Below the pieces are notes generated by a model. The model was not told the origin of the DNA. It searched no databases and worked only from the letters and a program-made list of their open reading frames with translations. DNA of 64,000 nt. Source: an uncultured PS1 clade bacterium (GTDB lineage Bacteria; Pseudomonadota; Alphaproteobacteria; MED-G09). Where the stretch lies: assembly GCA_902537725.1 (NCBI GenBank), contig CACBCD010000001.1, positions 1 to 64,000 of the forward strand. Direction: 5' to 3'. The translations under genes and the position numbers were made by a program. Of the stretch, positions 39,151-49,648 are shown one piece after another. Numbering within the stretch: position 1 is the stretch's first letter; each line of letters opens with the position of its first letter.

Positions 39151-39399
39151 TTAGATTGCTTCATAATTAGGTAAAAATTTTGTAACGAAAACAGCTTTAT
39201 TTTTATTGTTAACGTTCCATTTTATTGAACTTGATAAAACTTCCATAACATTATCAAAATCACCATAGATAACTGTGCTGGTTGGAAAAACTTCTAGCTT
39301 AATATCATTGTAGCTTTTTAAATGCTCAATAAAATTTTCTATAATAGGAAGGTATTTATCCTCTAAAGGGTACATTGTAATTTCTATCGATAGCTTCAT
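39151..39399 (-). CDS. Small YkoF/MTH1187-like (thiamine-binding fold) protein
   Basis: 82 aa, SIEITMYPLEDKYLPIIENFIEHLKSY… pattern; recognition by eye only. Confidence 0.55.
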   Translation of the reverse strand: MKLSIEITMYPLEDKYLPIIENFIEHLKSYNDIKLEVFPTSTVIYGDFDNVMEVLSSSIKWNVNNKNKAVFVTKFLPNYEAI

Positions 39400-39510
39400 T
39401 TGATCAACCTTTTCGAATAGTTATTTGTAATAATTCTGTAATATTTTTCAAATATAAAAATAAAAAGTTAATATTTTATTTATTAAATTGTCATATTTAA
39501 TCCTTAGATT

Positions 39511-39590
39511 GTTGTACAAACAATTAACCTCCCCAGTTTATTGTTAGGCCGCTGTGAGATAGAATTTTACAGCGGCCATTTCTTTATAAT
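39511..39590 (+). ncRNA. Candidate small RNA: hairpin with CCTCCCC loop followed by terminator-like hairpin
   Basis: AACAAT-taacctccccagttt-ATTGTT then GGCCGCTGT-(13 nt)-ACAGCGGCC-ATTTCTTT between divergently oriented genes. Confidence 0.4.
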
Positions 39591-39661
39591 CAATTTAATT
39601 TTATTTATCGTTAAATAAGTTCTAATATTAAGTAATTTATATAAAGTTATGGGAGTAATAA

Positions 39662-40714
39662 ATGCCTAAAAAAATATACAAGGTTATACAATGGTCTTCT
39701 GGTAATGTTGGTAAAGCCTCTATTAGGGGTATTAAAAATAGAAATGATCTTGATCTTGTAGGACTTATAGTTTCGGATAAAAATAAGAATGGATTAGATG
39801 CAGGAATTATTGCTGGGATTGACTCAATAGGTGTTGAAGCCTCTACTGATATTGAAAAAGCCTTATCTACTGAAGCTGATTGTGTAAATTATACTCCTCT
39901 TGCCTCTTTGAGGTTAGGTGAAGATCCTGATTTAGATAAAAAGAATATAATAATGCTTTTAAGAAAAGGTTTTAATGTCGTAACCACTGTTGGTTTTTTA
40001 TATCCTAAGGCTTTTGGAGAAGATTTTGCAAATGAAATTGAGGATGCTTGTATTGAGGGGGGTGTAAGCCTTCATGGTACAGGTATTGCTCCAGGTTGGC
40101 TCTCTGATTTAATGCCTTTAACTATGAGTGGAATGTCTGAGGAGATAAATGAGGTAGTTGTAACGGAAAGTTCTGAATTTTCATATTATCCTTCTGAGGA
40201 AATTGTTTTTGATACAATGTTAATGGGAAAATCTCTTGATCAATATAATCAAGAGGCTGGTCGATATGAAAATTGGTTAGGCGGTCTTTTTAAAGAAGCG
40301 ATATACTTAATTGCTGATGGTATAGGGTCTAAAATTATTAATGTAGAAGAAAGTATAGATTTAATTACTGCTGAACAAGATTATAAAATTGCCGCCGGTG
40401 TAGTTGAAAAAGGAAAAATTTCCGGTCAAAGAAGAAAGTGGACAGGTAATTGTGAAGATGGAACTAAAATCATACAGGAAACAATTTGGAGGGCGCACCC
40501 TGATGCAGCTCCTGAGTGGGAAGAACCAGTTGGGATGTGTGTTGAAGTAAAGGGAAAGCCAAATATGAAAATTGATTTTTCACATGATTGGAATGATGAT
40601 CCATTGGTATCGACTGCCTTGCATGGTATCCATGCAATACCCCTAGTTTGTGAGGCAAGTCCTGGATTTAAGTCTTTTTTAGATCTTCCACTAATTTCAT
40701 CTAAGTTTAATTAA
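39662..40714 (+). CDS. Dihydrodipicolinate reductase-like NAD(P)-binding protein
   Basis: IYKVIQWSSGNVGKASIRGIKNRNDLDLVGLIVSD Rossmann start. Confidence 0.8.
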   Translation: MPKKIYKVIQWSSGNVGKASIRGIKNRNDLDLVGLIVSDKNKNGLDAGIIAGIDSIGVEASTDIEKALSTEADCVNYTPLASLRLGEDPDLDKKNIIMLLRKGFNVVTTVGFLYPKAFGEDFANEIEDACIEGGVSLHGTGIAPGWLSDLMPLTMSGMSEEINEVVVTESSEFSYYPSEEIVFDTMLMGKSLDQYNQEAGRYENWLGGLFKEAIYLIADGIGSKIINVEESIDLITAEQDYKIAAGVVEKGKISGQRRKWTGNCEDGTKIIQETIWRAHPDAAPEWEEPVGMCVEVKGKPNMKIDFSHDWNDDPLVSTALHGIHAIPLVCEASPGFKSFLDLPLISSKFN

Positions 40715-40754
40715 AAAAAGTTTTAAAAAATAAATAAATGATGCATATTTAATT

Positions 40755-40982
40755 ATGGAAAATTCAATTTTACTTTTAACAATTGGTTTAGGGTTTCTTT
40801 GGCATGGTGCTCTAATCTATTGGGTAGCAGGATTACCTCGACAATTAAAGAAAACGAGCAAAAACATAACCGAGTCAGATACTGAAAAGTCTTTTATGTT
40901 ATTTTGGTTGGACCAATATTCGTGGATAGGTTTATTAATTATTTTTATTGGTATTTTGTCGATTATCAGAGGTTTAATATGA
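40755..40982 (+). CDS. Small membrane protein (75 aa)
   Basis: Two hydrophobic helices; ATGA overlap with the following gene. Confidence 0.6.
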   Translation: MENSILLLTIGLGFLWHGALIYWVAGLPRQLKKTSKNITESDTEKSFMLFWLDQYSWIGLLIIFIGILSIIRGLI

Positions 40983-41353
40983 TTACTTTATTTTATGCAG
41001 GAATTTTAGGTTTAATGTCTGTTTTTCTTGCAAATCAAGTACTTTACGTTCGCTTGAGAGGTGATAAAGAAGAAAAGTGGAGAGGTGATGCAGTTTTAAG
41101 AGTACAGGCAAACTTTATTGAGAATGTACCTCTAGCATTAATACTTTTATTTATTTTGGAATATGTGAATCTTCAGAATTATTTAATTCATTTAATCGGG
41201 ATTCTGTTAACAATCTTTAGATTACTTCATGCCATTGGTATGAGTAATAATCCTGGAGCAAATTATCCTCGTTTAATTGGAGCGCAAGGTACATTTCTCC
41301 TTATAAGTGTGATGGGCTTTATGTCTATAATTATTGGTGTATCAAATTTTTAA
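40979..41353 (+). CDS. MAPEG-family membrane protein; start revised to 40979
   Basis: RLRGDKEEKWRGDAVLRVQANFIENVPLALILLFILE…RLLHAIGMS. Confidence 0.85.
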   Translation: MITLFYAGILGLMSVFLANQVLYVRLRGDKEEKWRGDAVLRVQANFIENVPLALILLFILEYVNLQNYLIHLIGILLTIFRLLHAIGMSNNPGANYPRLIGAQGTFLLISVMGFMSIIIGVSNF

Positions 41354-42125
41354 ATACTTCAATAACCTTATTGTGAACTGGCTTCAAAAACCAATTAAAA
41401 GCTATGAAAAGAGAACTCAATTTGATCTGCTTGATCTTGAGTTAGTAATGGAGCCTGGAGATATTTTACTCGTTGAGGGAAACCAGAGGGTTTCTTCTGC
41501 TATAAAATATCTTACTCAATCTACATGGTCTCATGCAGCCTTTTATTTAGGTAAAAATAATAAGTTCACCGATGGTATGGGCGGGGGATCAATTCTAATT
41601 GAGTCAGACCTTAAAAATGGAGTTACAACAATTCCATTATCTAATTATGAGAGTTTTAATACCAGGATTTGTAGGCCAATTGGCTTACCTGCTGATGAAA
41701 AAGAAAAAGTAATTAATTTTATGATCAAATCAATTGGGCTTGATTATGATCGAAAAAATATCTTAGATCTTATGAGATATTTGCTTCCTCAGCCCCCAGT
41801 TCCAGAGAGATTTAGAAGAAGAATGATTGCTCTTGGTTCTGGTACACCGTCAAAAGTTATTTGTTCAACATTAATTGCAAAAGCTTTCCAGTCTGTAAAT
41901 TATCCAATACTTCCAATTATTCAAAAGGAGAGGACAATATTAGAGGAGGGTTTATATAGAGGTATTAAACATAGTCGCTTTATCGAAAAAGAATATCTTC
42001 ATATTCGGCATCACTCTTTATTTGTTCCTAGAGATTTTGATTTATCTCCATATTTTTCGACAATTAAACCAACTATCGAAAAAGGATTTAATTACAAAAA
42101 TTTGCCTATCAAAGGATTTAACTAG
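41334..42125 (+). CDS. YiiX/YebB-like permuted NlpC/P60 cysteine hydrolase
   Basis: LVMEPGDILLVEGNQRVSSAIKYLTQSTWSHAAFYLG…IGLDYDRKN…KVICSTLIAKAF. Confidence 0.8.
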   Translation: MVYQIFKYFNNLIVNWLQKPIKSYEKRTQFDLLDLELVMEPGDILLVEGNQRVSSAIKYLTQSTWSHAAFYLGKNNKFTDGMGGGSILIESDLKNGVTTIPLSNYESFNTRICRPIGLPADEKEKVINFMIKSIGLDYDRKNILDLMRYLLPQPPVPERFRRRMIALGSGTPSKVICSTLIAKAFQSVNYPILPIIQKERTILEEGLYRGIKHSRFIEKEYLHIRHHSLFVPRDFDLSPYFSTIKPTIEKGFNYKNLPIKGFN

Positions 42126-42138
42126 TTTTTATAATTTT

Positions 42139-42648
42139 TCATAGATTATCTCTATTTAGATCTTTTGGCTGAATAAATTTATCTAAAAAGCATTTATTAT
42201 TATAAATATTGAACCAGTTATCATTATCAAAAGATATAAAACATGCAGAGCATGTTGAAAACTTAACCATTAATTCTTGATTATTGTTTGTTAAGGACAG
42301 AGAAAGTTCATGGATACCAGGGTTATGTCCCATAACTAGAATTATATTTTCATCACTAGAATTTCTTTCTATCGATTTCAAAATTTCATTAGGCTCAGCG
42401 TGATATAAATTTTTATCGATATTGGCTTTTGGCGCTTTGTACAAACTATTAAATGCGAACAGGGTCTCTTGTGCTCTAGTTGCGGGCGAGGATAAGATGA
42501 GATCAGGCGAAGAATTAGATAAAATGAACTCGGCCATTATTTTTGACTCTTTTTTTCCTCTCTCATCAATATGACGATTGAAATCATTGTTTCCAATTTC
42601 AGCGTGAGCATGTCTCCATAATATAAGATTTTTTTTCATTTTAATCAT
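42139..42648 (-). CDS. Histidine phosphatase family protein, SixA-like
   Basis: LILWRHAHAEIGNNDFNRHIDERGKKES…LSSPATRAQET…VMGHNPGIHEL. Confidence 0.87.
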   Translation of the reverse strand: MIKMKKNLILWRHAHAEIGNNDFNRHIDERGKKESKIMAEFILSNSSPDLILSSPATRAQETLFAFNSLYKAPKANIDKNLYHAEPNEILKSIERNSSDENIILVMGHNPGIHELSLSLTNNNQELMVKFSTCSACFISFDNDNWFNIYNNKCFLDKFIQPKDLNRDNL

Positions 42649-42742
42649 ATTAACATTAAAAACATCGTTAAAAAATAACTTAAAAATATAAATTTATTAT
42701 TACAATATTGATTTACTTTTATTTATATTCTTATAATCAACC

Positions 42743-44065
42743 ATGGATAAAAAAATTGAAACTACAGATTATAAAATAGGATCTGTTTTAAGTGAAATAA
42801 TTCGCCCTAAAATTCCAATTATTTTTTTATTAGTAGTTCTATGTTTTGCTTTTTTCTTGTTGGGTTTCTTGACTTTTTTTACAGCAATTTTCTTTATCGT
42901 GATTTTCACAGTAGTTTTATTAGCAATGTCAAGTGACGATAGGAAGGCACTCGAATTTTATAAAAATCAAGAAGAGTTAAAATCTAAGGATATTAGTGAA
43001 GGCCTTAATAAACTTAAAACAATTATTGAAGCTATTAAAGAACCTACAATTTTGATTAATGAAAATGATGTTATATTAATTTTTAATCAAAGTGCTGATA
43101 AGACTTTTTTTTCATCAATTGCGAGAGACTCTCTTTTAAATTCTGAAAATGAAATTCCAACAGGACTAAGAATTCAAACTATTATTAGGTCAACTCTATT
43201 AATAGAAACTTTAAATCTTTATAAAAATAGTCAAAAAAATAGCATTGAAAAAATAGAAATTATCTTACCAGGTGAAATAGATAGATCTTATGAGGTTGAT
43301 ATTTCAAGAGTGCCTAATTTCTCAAAAGATGAATTTAATTATTTATTAATGTTTAGAGAAACTACAGAAGTAAAGAAAATATTGACATTGCGTAGTGAAT
43401 TTATTGCCAATGCAAGTCATGAATTAAAAACTCCAATTAGCGTAATAAAGGGAATAGCTGAAACCCTTGAAAAATATGGAGATGAAGATAAAGAGACTTC
43501 TAAAGATTTTTTAAAAAAACTAATTGATCAATCAAATAGAGCGCAACTTTTAATTGAAGATTTATTATCCCTAAATCAAGCAGAAATGCGCCAACATATT
43601 TTGCCTGAAAATAAAGTTAACTTAACGACAGTACTTGATAATATTTTTGATGGATTAAATGAATTAGCTAAAAAAAATAAAATCAATTTAACGAGAGATA
43701 TAAGAAAAAAGGACTTTTATATTTTAGGGGATGAAGATGATATTAGGAGAGCTTTCATTAATTTGATAGAAAATGCCATTAAATACAATACCTCTGGCAA
43801 AAAGGTTATCATACACCTTTCAGATAATAGCGATACAGTCTTGTTTAAAGTAATTGATGATGGTCCGGGTATATCAAATATTCATATACCAAGGCTTACT
43901 GAGAGATTTTACAGAGTTGACCTTGATAGTAGTATAAAAAAAGGTGGAACGGGTCTAGGGCTTTCTATTGTTAAAAATATTATTACTCGTCATAAGGCCC
44001 AACTTGATATTGAAAGTGAAGTAGGGAAAGGTTCTTCTTTTTCCATTATTTTTAATAAAGCTTAA
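42743..44065 (+). CDS. phoR: Phosphate regulon sensor histidine kinase
   Basis: FIANASHELKTPISVIKGIAETL, HATPase NLIENAIKYN, DDGPGI, GGTGLGLSIVK; adjacent to pst-phoU-phoB. Confidence 0.9.
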   Translation: MDKKIETTDYKIGSVLSEIIRPKIPIIFLLVVLCFAFFLLGFLTFFTAIFFIVIFTVVLLAMSSDDRKALEFYKNQEELKSKDISEGLNKLKTIIEAIKEPTILINENDVILIFNQSADKTFFSSIARDSLLNSENEIPTGLRIQTIIRSTLLIETLNLYKNSQKNSIEKIEIILPGEIDRSYEVDISRVPNFSKDEFNYLLMFRETTEVKKILTLRSEFIANASHELKTPISVIKGIAETLEKYGDEDKETSKDFLKKLIDQSNRAQLLIEDLLSLNQAEMRQHILPENKVNLTTVLDNIFDGLNELAKKNKINLTRDIRKKDFYILGDEDDIRRAFINLIENAIKYNTSGKKVIIHLSDNSDTVLFKVIDDGPGISNIHIPRLTERFYRVDLDSSIKKGGTGLGLSIVKNIITRHKAQLDIESEVGKGSSFSIIFNKA

Positions 44066-44085
44066 ATTATAATTTAAATATTTTC

Positions 44086-44103
44086 ATTTCATAAAACTGT
44101 CAT
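44086..44103 (+). promoter_or_regulatory. PHO box (PhoB site) upstream of porin-pst operon
   Basis: ATTTCATAAAACTGTCAT matches CTGTCATAWAWCTGTCAT at 16/18 positions. Confidence 0.75.
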
Positions 44104-44171
44104 AAAAGTCACATATTATTTTCAAATAAGAAGTGTTTTTGTCCCATTATTAATCAATTTAAGGGAAAATT

Positions 44172-45125
44172 ATGACTAAATTAAACTCTATAATATTTAT
44201 TCTAATTATGGCTTTACTTGGCATTACAATTAACACCGATAAAGCTTACGCAAAAAATTCTATTTATGGACGCTTAGATATTGCTTTAAGCAGTGAGGAT
44301 ACGTCAAGTGGCTCTTACACGGATGTAAAGTCACATGCTTCACGCGTGGGATTTAAGGGTTCACAAACTTTTGATAATGGTGTTGCAGCTATTTACCAAT
44401 ATGAATGGCAAACCGATCCTATTGATGGCGATCCAACTTTTAAACAAAGAAATAGTTTTGTTGGTTTGCAAGGAGCTTTTGGTAAAGTTTTTTTAGGTAT
44501 GCATGATACACCCACAAAAAAAGCACAAGGTAAAATTGATTTATTCAATGATACTGCGGGTGATATTAAGAATATCTTATGGGGAGAAAATAGAAGTAAA
44601 AAAATTATTCAGTGGTCATCTCCAAAAGTGAATGGATTTACTTTAAATGTTATGGGTATTGTAGAAAAGGCTGATGAAGAAGCATTTTCAGTTTCTTTAG
44701 ATTGGAAAGGTAAGATAGGTGGAAATAAATCACACTTTGCTGTTTCATTTGACTCTGAAGTTCCTCAAAAAGGATATTTTTTCGATACAACAAGATTTGC
44801 TGCAACTATCCCCCTTGGCAAACCTTTAACCCTTGGTGTTATTTGGCAGGAGTCAGAAGATACAACTGGGAAATATGATGATGATGGGTATGTGATATCT
44901 CTAAAAATGAAAATGTCTAAAAAGATTACTCTTAAAGCTATGTATGGTGAGTCAGATATGGTTAAAGCAGGAGGAGAACTTACTGGTATCGGCTTTGATT
45001 ATAAAATTGCTAAACCTTTAAAGGTATACCTGAATTACGTTGATAAATCTTTCAATGACACATCTAAGGCTTCAGAACATATTATGGCTGGAATTCAGTA
45101 TAAATTCAGCTTTGATCTGTTTTAA
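44172..45125 (+). CDS. Outer membrane porin, probably Pho-regulated
   Basis: Signal peptide; IYGRLDIALSS…SRVGFKGSQTFDNGVAAIYQYEWQ…RNSFVGLQGAFGKVFLGMHDTP. Confidence 0.87.
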   Translation: MTKLNSIIFILIMALLGITINTDKAYAKNSIYGRLDIALSSEDTSSGSYTDVKSHASRVGFKGSQTFDNGVAAIYQYEWQTDPIDGDPTFKQRNSFVGLQGAFGKVFLGMHDTPTKKAQGKIDLFNDTAGDIKNILWGENRSKKIIQWSSPKVNGFTLNVMGIVEKADEEAFSVSLDWKGKIGGNKSHFAVSFDSEVPQKGYFFDTTRFAATIPLGKPLTLGVIWQESEDTTGKYDDDGYVISLKMKMSKKITLKAMYGESDMVKAGGELTGIGFDYKIAKPLKVYLNYVDKSFNDTSKASEHIMAGIQYKFSFDLF

Positions 45126-45131
45126 TAAATT

Positions 45132-46199
45132 ATGAAATTGGAGAAAATTATGAAAAACTTATTCAAATCACTTGTCATTATTTTATCAATTTCTTTAATA
45201 CCTGGCTTACAAGTAAAAGCTGAAGAGCAAATTAAAATTGTAGGATCCTCAACGGTTTTCCCTTTTTCAACAGCCGTTGCAGAAGAATTTGGAAGGAAAA
45301 CTAAATATAAAACACCTATTGTTGAATCAACTGGTTCAGGCGGCGGTATGAAACTTTTTTGCGCAGGCAATGGAAAACAACATCCTGATATTACGAACGC
45401 ATCGAGGAGAATAAAAAGTAAAGAATTTAAGAAATGTACTGATGCTGGTATTAAAATAATTGAAATTAAAGTTGGCTACGATGGAATTGTTTTAGCAAAT
45501 TCAAAGAGAGCAAATGTAGTTAAACTTACTACACGTGATATTTATATGGCTCTTGCTGAAAAAGTTCCTGCAAATGAAGATGGATCAGAGCTTCAGGATA
45601 ATCCATATCAAACATGGAAAGATGTAAACCGTAATCTACCTAATGTTAAAATAGAAGTTCTTGGTCCTCCTCCAACATCAGGAACAAGAGATGCGTTTGT
45701 TGAACTAGCGATGGATGCTGGCGCAAAGACTTTTCCTGCACTAAAGGAATTGAGGGGAAGTTCTAAAGCTGGAAAAAATGAATTCAAGAAAATTGCTCGT
45801 ACCATTCGTGAAGATGGAGCTTTTATTGAAGCAGGTGAGAATGATAATCTTATTATACAAAAACTTGATCAAAATCCAAATGCTCTCGGTATATTTGGTT
45901 TTAGTTTTCTTGATCAAAATACTGATAAAATCCAAGGATCTATTGTTAATGGTGCCGAACCAACTTTCGATAATATTCTTGTTGGTGATTATCCAATATC
46001 AAGATCTTTATTCTTTTATGTAAAAAAGAATCATATAAGAATGAAACCATCAATTACTCAATTTGTTAAGGAATTTACAAGTTTAGGTGCTATGGGTGAG
46101 GATGGCTATTTAGTCGAAAAAGGTCTAATTCCATTATCACCAGAAGAATATAAAAAGTATAAAAATGCTGGTAAAAATCTAATTGAATTAGAGCTTTGA
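45132..46199 (+). CDS. pstS: Phosphate ABC transporter substrate-binding protein (start perhaps 45150)
   Basis: IKIVGSSTVFPFSTAVAEEFGRKT…ESTGSGGGMKLFCAG. Confidence 0.95.
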   Translation: MKLEKIMKNLFKSLVIILSISLIPGLQVKAEEQIKIVGSSTVFPFSTAVAEEFGRKTKYKTPIVESTGSGGGMKLFCAGNGKQHPDITNASRRIKSKEFKKCTDAGIKIIEIKVGYDGIVLANSKRANVVKLTTRDIYMALAEKVPANEDGSELQDNPYQTWKDVNRNLPNVKIEVLGPPPTSGTRDAFVELAMDAGAKTFPALKELRGSSKAGKNEFKKIARTIREDGAFIEAGENDNLIIQKLDQNPNALGIFGFSFLDQNTDKIQGSIVNGAEPTFDNILVGDYPISRSLFFYVKKNHIRMKPSITQFVKEFTSLGAMGEDGYLVEKGLIPLSPEEYKKYKNAGKNLIELEL

Positions 46200-46217
46200 T
46201 AAAACTGATTTTTCAAA

Positions 46218-47618
46218 TTGTGGAGGATAGATATTAATACCGATCTTTTAATAAGTTTATCATTGATAATTGTTTCGGGGCTTCTATCCTTCACTTTAGC
46301 CAAACAAAGAGCAGTATTTTATCTCCGAAATAATGAACCTTTAAGATCAATGCCAATTTATCATGGCTTGTATGTCTCTTTATGGTCGACCTTACTGCCT
46401 ATATTTCTTATTATTTTTCTTCTTTTCTTTAAGGATAGTTATTTAAATTATCTTGTTATACCCTTTCTTTCTGAGGAAACTATAGACCTAGGAATTGATG
46501 AAATTTTATATGTTAAAAGTTTTTTAATAAATAATATTTCTAGTTTAAGCACTCTTATTAGTAGCGGTTTTATCTCTGAAGGTGATGCAAATCTATTAGT
46601 TGAAAAGTATCAAGAAACTAGAGTTATTTCTTTCTCATCTTTAGTTTTACTTTCAATCATATTAAGTTTTGTATCATACAAGAAACTATCTGTTCGATAT
46701 GATGCAAGAAGAAGAGTAGAAAGAATTTTAAAATTTATATTCTTCGTTTTTTCAACAATAGCAGTTTTAACTACGGTAGGTATTATCTTTTCTCTAATCT
46801 TTGAAACCTTGAGATTTTTCTCCCAAGTAGGTTTTTTTGATTTTGTTTTTGGTACACATTGGTCTCCACAAACAGCCATTAGGGAGGATCAAGTTGGATC
46901 ATCTGGAAGTTTTGGTGCTATTCCATTATTTACGGGCACGCTTTTAATAACCGCTGTAGCTATGTCGATTGCTGCTCCACTAGGATTATATTCTGCTATT
47001 TTTCTATCTCAATATGCGAAACCTAAAACAAGAGATTTTTTAAAGCCTATTTTAGAAATATTAGCTGGTATTCCAACAGTTGTTTATGGTTTTTTTGCAG
47101 CTCTAACGGTAGGCCCTTTTGTAAGAAGTTGTGGGGAATATATTGGTTTAACTGTTGCCACTGAGTCTGCACTTGCGGCCGGGTTGGTAATGGGTGTAAT
47201 GATAATACCCTATGTTTCATCGTTATCTGATGATGTTATGACGGCTGTTCCATTATCTTTAAGAGATGGGTCATTAGCTTTGGGTGCAACAAAGGCTGAG
47301 ACAGTAAAAAAAGTTATAATTCCTGCGGCTTTACCAGGTATAGTTAGTGCACTCTTATTAGCTATTTCTAGGGCAATTGGCGAGACGATGATTGTAGTTA
47401 TGGCAGCAGGACTAGCTGCAAATCTTACCGCAAATCCTTTGTCTGCAGTTACAACAGTTACTGTTCAAATAGTTACTCTATTGGTTGGAGACCAAGAATT
47501 TGACAGTGCAAAAACTTTAGCGGCCTTCGCATTAGGATTGATGCTATTTGTAATAACATTGGCTCTTAACGTGTTTGCTATGATAATAGTTCGGAGATAT
47601 AGAGAGCGATATGAGTAA
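46218..47618 (+). CDS. pstC: Phosphate ABC transporter permease PstC
   Basis: Multi-TM permease; EILAGIPTVVYGFFAALTVGPF, ALGATKAETVKKVIIPAALPGIVSALLLAISRAIGET. Confidence 0.94.
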   Translation: MWRIDINTDLLISLSLIIVSGLLSFTLAKQRAVFYLRNNEPLRSMPIYHGLYVSLWSTLLPIFLIIFLLFFKDSYLNYLVIPFLSEETIDLGIDEILYVKSFLINNISSLSTLISSGFISEGDANLLVEKYQETRVISFSSLVLLSIILSFVSYKKLSVRYDARRRVERILKFIFFVFSTIAVLTTVGIIFSLIFETLRFFSQVGFFDFVFGTHWSPQTAIREDQVGSSGSFGAIPLFTGTLLITAVAMSIAAPLGLYSAIFLSQYAKPKTRDFLKPILEILAGIPTVVYGFFAALTVGPFVRSCGEYIGLTVATESALAAGLVMGVMIIPYVSSLSDDVMTAVPLSLRDGSLALGATKAETVKKVIIPAALPGIVSALLLAISRAIGETMIVVMAAGLAANLTANPLSAVTTVTVQIVTLLVGDQEFDSAKTLAAFALGLMLFVITLALNVFAMIIVRRYRERYE

Positions 47619-48846
47619 GAATCTATCAATAAGACATAGAGCTGAAAAACGTTTTATAGCATATGGATTTATTTCACTAATTTTAGCTGCAACAATGCTT
47701 GCTACAATAATTGGATCTATGATTTATAGATCGATTCCTGCTTACACAAATTATTCAATTGACCTTGAAATAAATATGACTGAAATTTCTGCAGAGGATG
47801 AATTTGAAGATATTAATTTTAGAGGTATTATTCGATCTTCATTATTTTCCTTTTTTCCTGAAGTTGAGAGCCGTTCTGATAAAAGAAAATTATTTAAATT
47901 AATTTCTTCAAGTGCTTCATACACTCTCAGAGATTTCATAATTGAAAATCCTTCCTATATTAATAAGAAATTCTATTTTAATGTTTTATTTACCGATGAC
48001 TCTGATATTTTTTATAAAGGTTATGTTGATACATCGCTTTCGGAGAGTGAAAGGAGGCTGGATGATCAAGAAGTTGCTTGGTTAAATGAATTAAAAAATA
48101 CAGGTAGAGTAAAAAATAAAATATCAAAAAATTTATTCTTAAATGGAGATAGTAGAGAGCCGGAAGTTGCTGGATTTTGGGGTGCCACAATTGGTTCATT
48201 AATTACAATATCTGTGACTTTATTGTTAAGTTTTCCTATCGGAGTCTTAACCGCTATTTACTTAGAAAATTTTGCTGTAAAAAATCGCATTACAGATTTT
48301 ATTGAGGTAAATATAAATAATCTTGCAGCCGTTCCGTCAATTATATTTGGTTTATTAGGTTTAGCTGTTTTTATTAATTTTTTTGGAATGCCAAGATCTA
48401 TCCCATTGGTAGGAGGTCTTGTGTTATCATTGATGACATTACCAACTATTATTATTGCTACAAGATCATCACTTCAATCTGTCCCTCCGTCTATAAGAGA
48501 GGCAGCACTGGCAATGGGTGCTTCTGAAATGCAGGTTGTTTTTCAACATTTACTCCCTTCTGCTTTACCTGGGATTTTTACTGGAACAATTATTGGTTTA
48601 GCTCGTGCTTTTGGTGAGTCTGCACCACTATTATTAATAGGTATGGTTGCGTTTATTGTGGATATACCATCAACTTTTACTGATCCTGCAACTGCTCTTC
48701 CAGTTCAAATATATATATGGGCCGATAGCCCAGAAAGAGCTTTTGTTGCTAAAACAAGTGCTGCTACTTTAATTCTTATAGGCCTTCTTATATTAATTAA
48801 TCTTGCGGCCGTATTATTAAGAAAACGTTATGAAGTTAAATGGTGA
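47611..48846 (+). CDS. pstA: Phosphate ABC transporter permease PstA
   Basis: [72 protein letters not shown]. Confidence 0.94.
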   Translation: MSKNLSIRHRAEKRFIAYGFISLILAATMLATIIGSMIYRSIPAYTNYSIDLEINMTEISAEDEFEDINFRGIIRSSLFSFFPEVESRSDKRKLFKLISSSASYTLRDFIIENPSYINKKFYFNVLFTDDSDIFYKGYVDTSLSESERRLDDQEVAWLNELKNTGRVKNKISKNLFLNGDSREPEVAGFWGATIGSLITISVTLLLSFPIGVLTAIYLENFAVKNRITDFIEVNINNLAAVPSIIFGLLGLAVFINFFGMPRSIPLVGGLVLSLMTLPTIIIATRSSLQSVPPSIREAALAMGASEMQVVFQHLLPSALPGIFTGTIIGLARAFGESAPLLLIGMVAFIVDIPSTFTDPATALPVQIYIWADSPERAFVAKTSAATLILIGLLILINLAAVLLRKRYEVKW

Positions 48847-49648
48847 TTTGATTATGGATGAACAAAAAAAACAAAATAATATCAGAAATAAAAAGTCTTT
48901 AATCGAGTGCAGAGGTGTAGACGTTTTTTATGGAGATAAACAGGCTTTATTTGGTATTAATCTTGATATAGGTGAAAAAGAGGTTACTTCATTAATTGGC
49001 CCTTCTGGTTGTGGAAAGTCGACTTTTCTTAGGTGTATTAACAGAATGAATGATGTGATAGAAATATGCAAGGTCGCAGGTACTATTAAAATTGATAATG
49101 AGGATATATATCATCCTGATGTTGATGTTGTTGAGTTAAGATCAAGAATAGGAATGGTTTTTCAAAAACCTAATCCTTTTCCTAAATCAGTTTATGATAA
49201 TGTTGCTTATGGACCAAAACTACACGGTAGGATCTTGCATAAAGACGATCTTGATGCGAAAGTAGAAAAAAGTTTAGAGAGAGCAGGTCTTTGGTCTGAG
49301 GTCAAAGATAGACTTGGTGAACCAGGCACTAGCCTTTCAGGTGGACAACAGCAACGACTATGTATTGCAAGGGCTATTGCCATTGACCCTTCAATTATTC
49401 TAATGGATGAACCCTGTTCAGCCTTGGACCCTATTGCAACTGCTAAGATTGAAGAATTGATTGATGAACTAAAAGATAATTTTACAATTACAATTGTAAC
49501 TCATTCTATGCAGCAAGCAGCAAGAGTATCCCAAAGAACTGCCTTTTTCCACTTGGGAAAACTAATAGAAGTTGGTGATACTGAAAAAATTTTTAGAAGT
49601 CCTGATCATGAACAAACAGAGGCTTATGTAACAGGAAGGTATGGATAA
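48830..49648 (+). CDS. pstB: Phosphate ABC transporter ATP-binding protein
   Basis: Walker [46 protein letters not shown]. Confidence 0.97.
   Translation: MKLNGDLIMDEQKKQNNIRNKKSLIECRGVDVFYGDKQALFGINLDIGEKEVTSLIGPSGCGKSTFLRCINRMNDVIEICKVAGTIKIDNEDIYHPDVDVVELRSRIGMVFQKPNPFPKSVYDNVAYGPKLHGRILHKDDLDAKVEKSLERAGLWSEVKDRLGEPGTSLSGGQQQRLCIARAIAIDPSIILMDEPCSALDPIATAKIEELIDELKDNFTITIVTHSMQQAARVSQRTAFFHLGKLIEVGDTEKIFRSPDHEQTEAYVTGRYG

Noticed and set aside
39400-39540. TPP-like riboswitch upstream of the putative thiamine-binding protein gene.
   Set aside because: No conserved CUGAGA-type core seen.
47750-48160. Large periplasmic insertion in PstA.
   Set aside because: N-terminal extensions of this kind are known in alphaproteobacterial PstA (DUF3333, from memory); not novel.
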